From an uncultured Saprospiraceae bacterium (GTDB lineage Bacteria; Bacteroidota; Bacteroidia; Chitinophagales; Saprospiraceae), in contig CALIZI010000089.1 of assembly GCA_938028705.1 (NCBI GenBank), forward strand, positions 1 through 54,334: a stretch of 54,334 nt of DNA. The letters are read 5' to 3'. The notes under the pieces were generated by a model. It worked only from the letters and a program-made list of their open reading frames with translations, made no database searches and was not told the DNA's origin. The translations under genes were made by a program, and so were the position numbers. This document shows, piece after piece, positions 1 to 9,500 of this stretch (position 1 is the first letter of the stretch; every line of letters starts with the position of its first letter).

Positions 1-385
1 TGCTACTGCTAGCTGATGAAAATTTTTGCTCCTCATCAAAAGTAAAGTAGTATCTGTCAAACGTACCGGCTTCGATAGTTCTGAACAAGGCTGATATGTT
101 AGCATCTGCCGCCGCCGCATCTGACATAGAAAATTCAATCTGTGAATCATTAATATCAATGTCATAGATACCAACGAAAGCAGGAAATTCAACATCGCTG
201 CCTACTTCTTTTGTAATGGCATCGCCATAATTAGCTTCGGTCTCAAAGCCCGGAACCATCTGAGATTCAAGCGTGTTTTGCAAAGTAACAGACGCACCGT
301 CTGTGATAGGGTCTTTTCCGCAAGAAGTCAATAACAGACCAATAAGTCCTAAAATAAGGACAGTGGATAATCTTAAAGTATTCAT
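1..385 (-). CDS. Exported lipoprotein, N-terminal part (runs off window start)
   Basis: I read an open frame on the minus strand from an ATG at 383-385 to the window edge, about 128 codons with no stop. The N-terminus has a hydrophobic stretch ending in the lipobox LLTSC (Cys about residue 22), so the product should be a lipoprotein. The mature part is acidic and rich in Asp, Ser and Ala and matches no family I recognise. A TACCTTTG box (431-438, minus strand) sits about 45 bases upstream of the ATG, which supports this start. The C-terminus lies outside the window, so size and function are unknown. Confidence 0.75.
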   Translation of the reverse strand, partial: MNTLRLSTVLILGLIGLLLTSCGKDPITDGASVTLQNTLESQMVPGFETEANYGDAITKEVGSDVEFPAFVGIYDIDINDSQIEFSMSDAAAADANISALFRTIEAGTFDRYYFTFDEEQKFSSASSS

Positions 386-430
386 TTTTAGTTAAGTTTT
401 AAACTGTTTAAATATTGATTATTAACGAAG

Positions 431-438
431 CAAAGGTA
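431..438 (-). promoter_or_regulatory. Putative Bacteroidota -7 box (TACCTTTG)
   Basis: The minus strand reads TACCTTTG, an exact fit to the TAnnTTTG -7 consensus of the Bacteroidota primary sigma factor, about 45 bases before the start of the lipoprotein at 1-385. I do not see a clear TTTG -33 element at the usual distance. Confidence 0.45.
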
Positions 439-597
439 CGATTTATTTCATTACGTTAATCACTAAAAATGAATACTTTATAAGAAAAAACAGAATAATA
501 AAATGTTTATTGGCTAAACTCTTTTTTACAAAAATAATTCCTTGTAAAGTACGCAAAAAGCCATATAAAACATTTAAATTAAATAAATAAAATTATA

Positions 598-632
598 CTC
601 AAAGCGTGTTTGAAAAATAAATACGCTTTGAG
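598..632. terminator. Hairpin, 10-bp stem
   Basis: The arms CTCAAAGCGT (598-607) and ACGCTTTGAG (623-632) are exact reverse complements around a 15-base AT-rich loop. The hairpin lies between the inverted-repeat element at 648-838 and the promoter of the first gene. It may end minus-strand transcription coming from the YHS gene, but there is no strong U-tract. Confidence 0.4.
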
Positions 633-647
633 TTCAATAGATTTATT

Positions 648-838
648 GGCGTGTTTAGAAAAATGGTTGACACTTGGTAGTCCTGCAAATGTAATGCTGA
701 AAGTCGGGCAACTTGCCTTGCATTTCCAAAATGCAAGGCAAGTAAGGGCATTACATTTATAGCACTACCTGACACTTTACTACGGGTAAAAATGAAGTCG
801 AAAAGTGTCAAAACTTTTCTGCCAAATTTAAACATGCC
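648..838. repeat. Inverted-repeat element E1 (GGCATGTTTA family, core 1)
   Basis: The left end is GGCGTGTTTAGA followed by GGTTGACACT (648-674). The right end is the inverted relative, GGCATGTTTAAA followed by TTTTGACACT on the minus strand (838 to 804). The left end is 27 bases and the right 35. Inside are a perfect 15-bp hairpin (711-725 with 729-743) and an 11-bp outer stem (687-697 with 748-758). The same two kinds of end, in the opposite order and with a different core, make up the element at 41445-41607. No protein is encoded. It resembles a MITE, a non-autonomous element mobilised by a transposase encoded elsewhere. Confidence 0.7.
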
Positions 839-841
839 GAA

Positions 842-1279
842 TTATTGCTTGAATTTACGCCAGTTTTCCTCTGCGAGAGGGATAAGTTTTTCCGGTCCCA
901 TTTCCAACCAATTATCCATTTTATTCATAAAAAAACTGTTGTAAAATAAGAACAACTTTCCATCTCTGATTTCGTAAGTTTCGGGGTCAATATCTACTTT
1001 TTTATTTCTTTGCCCCATGGCATAAGCACACCAGCCGCCATATTGAGGCGCATATTTTTCGGGATTCTCAGCAAATGTTTTTTTGTTTTCAGCAGAAGAA
1101 AACTTGTAAATTACACCTTCATGCTCTGCCTGAAATTCACTTTTCCCTACAATTGCATTATTATTAAAATAGGCAACCACATCGTAGCCCTTCGCTCCTA
1201 TACCGTTTTTGGTATTTCCTTGAGCATACGAAAATAGGGGTATGAATAATAGAAAAAATAAAGTTGAATTAAATTTCAT
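842..1279 (-). CDS. Secreted YHS domain-containing protein
   Basis: The 145-residue product has a signal peptide (hydrophobic residues 5-18, cleavage near SYAQ at 17-20) and then a YHS-type domain, seen as GYDVVAYF near 31-38 and YAPQYGGWCAYAMG near 76-89. YHS domains are small modules often linked to metal handling, and secreted forms like this are common in Bacteroidota, usually of unknown substrate. The frame continues 16 codons upstream to an ATG at 1327, but the ATG at 1277-1279 starts right at the signal peptide, so I use it. The stop is four bases from the E1 inverted-repeat element. The preceding minus-strand gene (1409-1735) is 129 bases upstream. Confidence 0.8.
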   Translation of the reverse strand: MKFNSTLFFLLFIPLFSYAQGNTKNGIGAKGYDVVAYFNNNAIVGKSEFQAEHEGVIYKFSSAENKKTFAENPEKYAPQYGGWCAYAMGQRNKKVDIDPETYEIRDGKLFLFYNSFFMNKMDNWLEMGPEKLIPLAEENWRKFKQ

Positions 1280-1408
1280 AATTTTAAATTTTATATACCT
1301 GATTTCACAATTATTATCATTGGACAAGATATTACAAAACGACTATAATTATTGTAATCAAGCCGACAAAAAGGAGAATTCTTTTTTGTACAAATTATTT
1401 GTAATCTT

Positions 1409-1735
1409 TTACTCCTCCCAAACCACTTCCTCCTCCACTGCCACATCATCAAAAATTTCTCCGTTACATACCCTGATATTTGCAATACCGCCCAGTGAGC
1501 AAATCGTATTACACTCCTTATCCACTACTTCAAACAAACCGTCGGCGATAAAACTACCGTCATTGAGATAATACACGTCATCGCCTTGAAAAGTATATCG
1601 CGTTATCTTGCCGTTTGCCCAATTATCATTTTCAAAAGTATTGATTTTATCCTCAATACAATTAGATATTTTATTATCGTTTGGACAACCTATTCCGCTT
1701 ACAGCCAACAAGGTAATTAAAGCTAATTTTTTCAT
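1409..1735 (-). CDS. Small lipoprotein resembling DUF6970 proteins
   Basis: This 108-residue protein begins with a short signal sequence and the lipobox SGIGC (Cys at residue 17). The mature part carries paired cysteines (NCIEDK, KECNTICSLGG) and the pattern of a short beta-strand protein, with TRYTFQGDDVYYL in the middle and a VVWEE end. That layout resembles the DUF6970 family of small Bacteroidota lipoproteins; this is a memory-based match and not certain. Function is unknown. It has the same strand as the YHS protein downstream and may share a transcript with it. Confidence 0.7.
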   Translation of the reverse strand: MKKLALITLLAVSGIGCPNDNKISNCIEDKINTFENDNWANGKITRYTFQGDDVYYLNDGSFIADGLFEVVDKECNTICSLGGIANIRVCNGEIFDDVAVEEEVVWEE

Positions 1736-2152
1736 AATAAAGATGATTTGATGATAAAAATTAGCTTAAGATAAACAAAAAATGTCTTTTAGAATGGCTT
1801 TTTCAGCCGTCGTGCGTCATACTTTATACTTCACACTTTATTTAGTATCTTTGCTCCCCATTTAGAATTTAGATAATGGTGCATCAGATAATTAGTTAAT
1901 CGGGTTAATTCATGCCGCACTAAAACATCGTCGTTTTTCAATGAATTAAAATTATTTTATAATTTATTTATTATTTAAAATTAAATATTTATAAATATTT
2001 TTTTATTATAATATTTTATTAAAAAAATCCAATTTACTAAAATTTTAATATAAAAAAAATTAATTTTATATTTTTTTGAATTAAAAATAAATAATATACT
2101 ATCTGATTAACCAATCGACTAAATGATCTAGAAACCTAAGAATCCAAATAAC
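1736..2152. other. Spacer upstream of ruvA, mostly AT-rich
   Basis: No gene is visible in this 417-base gap. From about 1935 to 2100 it is almost entirely A and T. At 1886-1915 and 2100-2130 it holds short runs of the recurrent text built from words such as TAATTAGTTAATCGG and GATTAACCAATC, which reappears in several spacers of this window (3282, 13840, 29650, 52300). Confidence 0.6.
1846..1853 (+). promoter_or_regulatory. Putative -7 box (TATCTTTG) facing ruvA
   Basis: TATCTTTG followed by GC matches the TAnnTTTG consensus and faces ruvA, about 300 bases upstream of its ATG. No good -33 element is visible, and a 290-base AT-rich leader would be long, so this is a weak call. Confidence 0.35.
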
Positions 2153-2746
2153 ATGATAACTTATGTCAAAGGTCCAATTACCAAAAAAACGCCTACCTAC
2201 GTCATTGTCGAAGCAGGCGGAATTGGCTATCATATCAATATCAGTCTATACACACATGCGCGTATCGAAACCAATGTGATAGTACAATTGCTGACCTACT
2301 TTCATGTCAAGGAAGATTCACAAACGCTTTATGGATTTGTAGAAGAAGCAGAGCGCGATATGTTTATCAAACTCATTTCCGTATCGGGTATCGGACCAAA
2401 TACGGCGCGAATTTTGCTGTCTTCCATCACGCCGCAAGAGGCTCGCACGGCAATCATCTCTGAAGACATCCGCACCCTCAATGCGGTCAAAGGCATTGGA
2501 CCAAAAACCGCCAAACGCCTTATCGTGGAACTCAAAGATAAATTACTAAAAGATTCAGGCGAAGAAGCAACGGCACTGCCCACAGCAACCGACAATAAGT
2601 TGCGTGAGGAGGCACTTTCTGCATTGACCACACTTGGATTTAATCGCATACGAGTACAAAAAGTACTTAACAAAGTGTTAAAAGAAAATCCAAAAGTACC
2701 TAATGCAGAAACTTTGATTAAGTTAGCACTTAAAAATATGGCGTAA
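2153..2746 (+). CDS. ruvA: Holliday junction branch migration protein RuvA
   Basis: The 197-residue product is the usual length for RuvA. It has an N-terminal OB-fold (about 1-63), two helix-hairpin-helix motifs (VSGIGPNTA at 77-85 and VKGIGPKTA at 112-120) that hold the DNA backbone, a short flexible linker near 138-150, and a C-terminal domain III (about 152-197) that contacts RuvB. RuvA binds four-way junctions as a tetramer and directs RuvB during recombination repair. ruvB and ruvC are not in this window. A ruvA-sprA order is found in other Bacteroidota, and sprA follows here after an 850-base spacer filled with 7-bp repeats. Confidence 0.97.
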   Translation: MITYVKGPITKKTPTYVIVEAGGIGYHINISLYTHARIETNVIVQLLTYFHVKEDSQTLYGFVEEAERDMFIKLISVSGIGPNTARILLSSITPQEARTAIISEDIRTLNAVKGIGPKTAKRLIVELKDKLLKDSGEEATALPTATDNKLREEALSALTTLGFNRIRVQKVLNKVLKENPKVPNAETLIKLALKNMA

Positions 2747-3176
2747 TGAGTGACGAGTAGAGAGTAATGAGTAGTGAGTAGAGAGTGACGAGTAGTGAGT
2801 AATGAGTAGTGAGTAGAGAGTGACGAGTAGTGAGTAATGAGTAATGAGTAGTGAGTAGAGAGTGACGAGTAGTGAGTAATGAGTAGTGAGTAGAGAGTGA
2901 CGAGTAGTGAGTAATGAGTAGTGAGTAGAGAGTGACGAGTAGAGAGTAATGAGTAGTGAGTAGAGAGTGACGAGTAGAGAGTAATGAGTAGTGAGTAGAG
3001 AGTGACGAGTAGTGAGTAATGAGTAGTGAGTAGAGAGTGACGAGTAGTGAGTAATGAGTAGTGAGTGACGAGTAGAGAGTGACGAGTAGTGAGTAGCGAG
3101 ATTATTTTAAACCCTCACTACTCTTTACTCACTACTCACTACTCTTTACTCACTACTCTTTACTCTTTACTCACAA
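2747..3176. repeat. Heptanucleotide (NNNGAGT) array with a reverse-complement arm
   Basis: From the ruvA stop to about 3110 the sequence is an unbroken run of 7-bp units ending in GAGT (AGTGAGT, AATGAGT, AGAGAGT, GACGAGT). The units are arranged in a higher-order repeat of five units, 35 bp, with occasional variation. After a short break (about 3101-3112) comes a second array, 3113-3173, of 7-bp units ACTCACT and ACTCTTT. This is the reverse complement of the first, so the transcript could fold into a long imperfect hairpin. There are no spacers of unique sequence, so it is not a CRISPR array. Confidence 0.9.
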
Positions 3177-3593
3177 AAAGAAACTTTAACACACAAAATT
3201 CGTAGAACTTATGCAATAAGTATTACAAAGAACATGTTAGTGTTAGAGGCATGTTAAAATTGTCTGTAAAATGTCACGAAATTAGTTAATCGGTGAATGA
3301 GTATATTAGTTTAATCAGGTATTATAGCATATTTCGCTATACGAAATAATTTTACGAATCACCACAATAAAAATGGAGCGTATGGGGTAAAACTCTACAT
3401 TGTATAATAAAAAACATAGCATAGTAATTTTCACATTTTCAATGACTTAGTGAATAACGGTTATTGGGGCTGTGATTTTTTTGTGTCAACTGAAATAAAA
3501 ATGAATGGGCTTAGTTAATGCCTGATTTAATTGGTCAACTCATTCACCAATCCATTCAAACAACGATACAAAGCATAAATTTTAACGCAAACC
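3177..3593. other. Spacer upstream of sprA
   Basis: I find no gene here. Near 3282-3300 and 3520-3560 are short stretches of the recurrent spacer text (words like ATTAGTTAATCGG, and GGTCAAC, TCATTCA, CCAATCC in 7-base steps). No clear TAnnTTTG promoter box is present close to the sprA start. Confidence 0.5.
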
Positions 3594-6500
3594 ATGACAA
3601 ATAAAGGATATTTCCTGCTGGCTGCATTACTCACAATCGGCATGACCGGTACCATTTGGGCAAACTTTGGTGCCGGACTTAACCTCGACGACCCCTTATT
3701 AAATTTTAATCAGGCGACCACCATGCAATCGGATACCATACCGCTGCAAGACCGCGATACGGATGCGATGACAGATGACACCCCGACCAATCCCTTTGAT
3801 TTGGACGACCCGCCTGCCATAGAAACTGAAGTCACTTACGACCCTGAGACAGGTTACTACATTATTACCGAAAAAATCGGTGATGCGTACTACCGTCCGC
3901 CTACGTATATGACCTTTGACGAGTATATGGAGTGGAGTGCCGAAAATGATAAAAATAACTATTTCAACCAACTCTCCGACAGGCTTTCGCTGACAGGCGA
4001 TAGTGTCGAAGACCCCGTCAGTCGTTATAAAGAAGCTATACGTACTTCGCTGATTAACCGACTTTTTGGCGGTGCCGACCTTGACCCGAAAGAAATGGTC
4101 AGCATTCGTCCGCAGGGTAATATAGACCTCACATTTGGTGTCGATCAGCAGTATGTAGAAAATCCAATCCTCACCGAGCGTCAACGCCGAAATGGTGGTT
4201 TTGATTTTGACATGGCAATTCAGATGAACGTCATTGGTAAAATCGGCGATAAACTCAATCTCGCTACCAATTATAATACCCTCGCTACTTTTGATTTTGA
4301 TAATCAAATGAAATTGGAATATGCCGGAACAGAAGACGAAATTATCCAGAAAATAGAAGCAGGAAATGTAAGTTTGCCCTTACGAAGTAGTCTCATACAA
4401 GGAAGTCAGAGTTTGTTTGGTATCAAAACGGATTTGCGATTTGGACGATTAAGTGTTTCTGCCATTGCTTCGCAGAAAAAATCAAAACGGGAAAATGTAC
4501 AAGTACAAGGAGGTACTCAATTGCAAACCTTTGAAGTATTTGCCGACCAATACGACGAAAACCGTCACTTCTTCATTTCTCATTACAACCGCAACGCTTA
4601 CGAGCCGGCATTACAAAATCTACCGCAAATCAATACCCTTTTCAGAATCACAAAAATGGAAGTATGGGTAACAAATACCCGTAATGTCACCGAAAATGCA
4701 AGAGACATCGTAGCTATGATGGACATTGGCGAACCCTCGCGTGTAGGTGAAAATGTGGCGACCAATTCAAATTATACGCCGCCCACATTACCGATTCACC
4801 CTGACCTCACTCGCGCAGGACTTGCCGCCAATGATGCCAACGGACTTTACGAAAATATAATAGACAGACAACCCGATACCCGTAGTCTTGACGGTGCGGT
4901 AAATGCTTTGCAGATGATGGGACTCAGCCAAAGTGAAGACTTTGAAAAAGTACGTGCCAGACTACTCTCGCCTTCTGAATATACTTTTCATCCCGAACTC
5001 GGTTTTATCTCCCTCAACCTCAATCTCCAACCTGATGAGGTATTGGGTGTTGCTTACGAATATACCTATAATGGTGAAGTCTATCGGGTAGGTGAATTTA
5101 CCAATGACGTGCCGATTGACCCCGACAACCTCAACGTGCTGTATGTCAAAATGTTGAAAAGTACCATCGTCAATACCGAATTACCAATATGGGATTTGAT
5201 GATGAAAAATATTTATTCACTCGGTGCCTATCAGGTCAATCCGCAGGATTTTAAATTAGATATTTTTTACCAAGACCCCGGCGGCGGATTCATTCGTAAC
5301 CTGCCGCAAAGAGCAGGAGAAAATGTCAGTGCCTGCAACCTGATTGGTCTCCTCAATATGGATAAACTCAACAGCGTCGGCGACCCTATTCCCGATGGTG
5401 TGTTCGACTTTGTTTCGGGTGTGACCATTACGCCTAAAAACGGGCGGGTCATATTCCCCGTATTGGAGCCATTCGGTTCCTCGCTCGAGGCTAAATTTGA
5501 ACTCTTGGAGGGTAGTAATAATAATGCTAATGCTTATGTCTATGACCAGCTTTATGACAATACCGTCTTTTTCGCACGCGAATTTCCCGAACTCAATCGC
5601 TTTATCATTCGGGGTACTTACAAATCAAGCGTGTCGAGCCGTATCTCTTTGGGGGCGTTCAACATTCCGCGCGGTTCCGTCACCGTTACGGCAGGTGGTC
5701 AGCAGCTTGTAGAAGGCAGAGATTATGATGTAGATTATAATGTAGGGCAAGTCACCATCCTCAATGATGCTTACCTCAATTCCGGCTTACCCGTCAATGT
5801 TTCTTACGAAGATAATACCCTTTTTGGTTTTCAAACCAAAACCCTCTACGGTACACGTTTGGATTATGAAGTATCCAAAAATTTTAATATCGGTGGTACC
5901 TTCATGCACGTTGCCGAGCGTCCGTTTACTCAAAAAGTAAATGTTGGTGACGACCCTGTTTCCAATAGCGTTTACGGGCTTGATATTCAATATACCAAAG
6001 AAGCTCCGGGACTGACCCGCTTCTTGGATAAACTCCCGCTGTTGCAAACCAAAGCCCCTTCACAAATTACTTTTACTGCCGAAGGCGCAGCATTGCGCCC
6101 CGGACACTCCAGAGCCTTGAACCGTGTAGATCAGAGCGAAGACAGAGGCGGTACAGTCTATATTGATGATTTTGAAGGGAGTGCTACCAATTATGATTTG
6201 CGCTTACAAAGCAACGCTTGGTTACTTGCCAGTACACCCAGTAATGTCAAATTCCCCGAAGTAGAACGCATCAATGACCTGGCTTATGGCTATAATCGTG
6301 CAAAAATGACTTGGTATAGCATTGACCCGGTATTGGGGCAAAATCCCGACGACCCTTACACCAGGCGATTTATTGAGCGAGATATTTTTCCGAACAGACA
6401 AAATAGTTTTACGCTAAGTACAGGTGGTAATTTGCGTACTTTTGATATGGCTTATTACCCCGACGAGCGCGGACCTTATAACTTTGATGTAGATGGTTTG

Positions 6501-9500
6501 GACCAAAGCGGACAATCGGTTTCAGCAGGTACAGACCCCAATACAGGTAGATTGAATGACCCTAAAAGTCGTTGGGGGGGTATCATGCGTAGTATCGAAA
6601 CCAATAACTTTGAAGCAGCTAATGTTGAATTTATTGAGTTTTGGATGTTGAGCCCTTTTATCGCAGACTCTATGGGCGTGACAAATGCAGGTGGTGAATT
6701 GTATTTCAATCTTGGAACAATCTCGGAAGATGTGATGCGCGATTCACGCAAATTTTTTGAAAACGGACTGCCCGCTCCCGGTGCCGATACCCGCGTAGAT
6801 ACCACGACATGGTCGCGCATACCGCGTGTACAAGCCATTACCACTGCCTTCGACAATGACCCCGCAGTACGATTGGCGCAGGATTTGGGTCTAGATGGTT
6901 TTGATGATGATGGCGAGCGTGATCATTATAAGGAAAACTTCCTCGACAGACTAGTGAACCATGCCACACCCGCTGTATATGCCGATGCGTTGGACGACCC
7001 TTCAAATGACAACTATTTGTACCACAGAGACCCCCTCTATGGTGTGGTAGGCGAACCCGGTTCGACACCTACATTGGAACGCTACAAAAGATTCAATAAT
7101 CCACAAGGTAACTCGGAAGGTACAGACGTTATTGATAATAATAATAACAATAACAATCTAAATAATGTAAATACCACCGCTACCAACCTTCCCGATACCG
7201 AAGACATTGACAGAGATAATACCCTCAACGAAAGGGAAGCCTATTTTGAATACAAAGTTAATTTAAAACCCGATGGTGCTGGAGGGATACAAAGAACTGA
7301 AGATGACTTCATCGTTTCTGAAATAGAAACACAAGGTTGGAAATGGTATCAATACAAAATACCTATTGAAGATTTTAATAATAAAGTCGGTAGCATACAA
7401 GATTTTCGTTCTATCCGTTTTATGCGTATTTATGCAACGGATTTTGAAGAATCTGCCATTATGCGTTTTGCTCGCCTTCAGTTGGTCCGCAACCAATGGA
7501 GACGCTACCGCAGACCACTCACAGGTTCAGGCATCGGTCCGATAACAGACCCCAATGACCCGACGACCTTTGATATAAATGCTTTTAATATTGAAGAAAA
7601 CGGCACAGCCGAACCTTTCCCTTACGTCTTGCCTCCGGGTATTCAGCGGGAGCAATCTTTGGGCATCATCCCCAATGCTCTGCAAAACGAACAATCACTG
7701 GTGATGAATGTCTGCGGACTTCCCTCTGGCGATGCTAAGGCAATTTATAAAATTATCAACCTCGACATGCGGCAGTACCAACGGCTCAAAATGTTTGTAC
7801 ACGCAGAATCGGACGGTACAGGCACCATCGACAACCTCCAAGAAGATGAAGTATCTATATTCATGCGATTGGGTAGTGATTTTGAAAATAATTTTTACGA
7901 ATACGAAATACCTTTAAAACCAAGTGACCCCGTAGTATCAGGTGATGACGACAATGCGATAACAGATAAGGTATGGCGTGCAGATAATAGTTTTGATTTT
8001 CCTTTAGCCTTATTGAGAGAGATTAAAATAGAACGCAATAATTCGGGCGACCCGCTTACCAGCCTATATAGCAAAGAAGACCCCGAAGCACCCGGAAATT
8101 TTGTAAAAGTCGTTGGTAATCCTGATATGGGTTATGTAAAAGGAGTCATGATAGGTTTGAGAAATACAACGGATGCCAGCAATGTCTGCGCCGAAGTATG
8201 GGTCAATGAATTGAGAATGAGCGGACTGGACGAGGAAGGCGGTGTTGCCGGGCTTGCCCGTTTGGATGTACAACTTGCAGATTTCGGAAACTTCACTGCA
8301 TCAGGTAGTTATACCGGAATAGGTTGGGGGCAACTCGAACAGAAAGTGGACCAACGTTCCAGAGAAGCCGTTGCTCAATACGACTTTGCCACCAATCTCG
8401 AACTGGGTAAATTACTACCCAAAAATTCGGGATTGCGCGTACCCTTTTATGCTCAATATTCGACCACAGTAAAAACACCCGAATATGACCCCTACCAACT
8501 TGACCTCAAACTCAAAGAGGATATACTGGACAATACAGAAGATAAAGTGCTTAGAGACAGCCTTCGCGAACGTGCAGTAGATTACAATTCCATACGAGGT
8601 TTTAATTTTACAAATGTAAGAAAAGAACGCATGAATCGGGAGCGTAAACCCATGCCCTGGGATGTCGAAAACCTGAGCTTGACCTACGCTTTTGACCGCA
8701 CCATTAACCATAATCCAACGGTAGAAAATGAAGAAATCAAACGCTATCGCGGGTCAGTGGATTATAACTATGCCAGTCAGTTGAAACCGATTGCGCCGTT
8801 CAAAAATATGAAATCCAAATCGCCCTGGCTAGGCTTGATTCGCGATTTCAATTTCAATCCTTTGCCCAATTCCATTAGTGTCAGAAATGATTTGAATCGT
8901 CATTTTGGTGAAGTGACCTACCGTTTTGCCGATAGGAATAAGAGTACCTATTACGACAAACGTTTTACGTGGGACAGAGCCTACGGCTTACAATGGAATT
9001 TGTCGAAAGGATTAACCATGGGCTTCAATGCCGTCAACAGTTCAGTCATTGATGAATTGCCCGAATATGTTGATGATAATAGAGATGGCTTCCCCGATTT
9101 GCAAAACGGCGAACCAATACGACCAACTGCCGACGAAAAGAAAGAGCAAATATGGAACAGTCTATGGTCAGATGCCAGTCGCGGCGGACGAAACAAGCAT
9201 TATAATCATGGCTTGAACGTCAATTATACCTTGCCCACCAAGCAAATACCTTTGATAGATTGGACGCAAATCAAAGCCCAATATCAAGGTAATTACGATT
9301 GGAGCAGAGCCAGTCTCAATACTGATTCATTGGGTAATATCATACAAAACGGTCAGACCCGTCAACTGACAGCCGACCTTGATTTTACCAAATTATACAA
9401 TAAATCAAAATATCTGAAAAAGGTCAATTCCAAGCCTAAGAGACAGAAAGATAAAAAAGACAGAAAAGGTAAAGACGATAAAGGCAGGGATGTACCCGGT

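Noticed and set aside
599-835. 78-codon minus-strand open frame
   Set aside because: It lies across the E1 inverted-repeat element and its hairpins; the peptide has no family features.
2747-3110. Possible CRISPR array between ruvA and sprA
   Set aside because: The repeats are continuous 7-base units with no unique spacers and no cas genes nearby.
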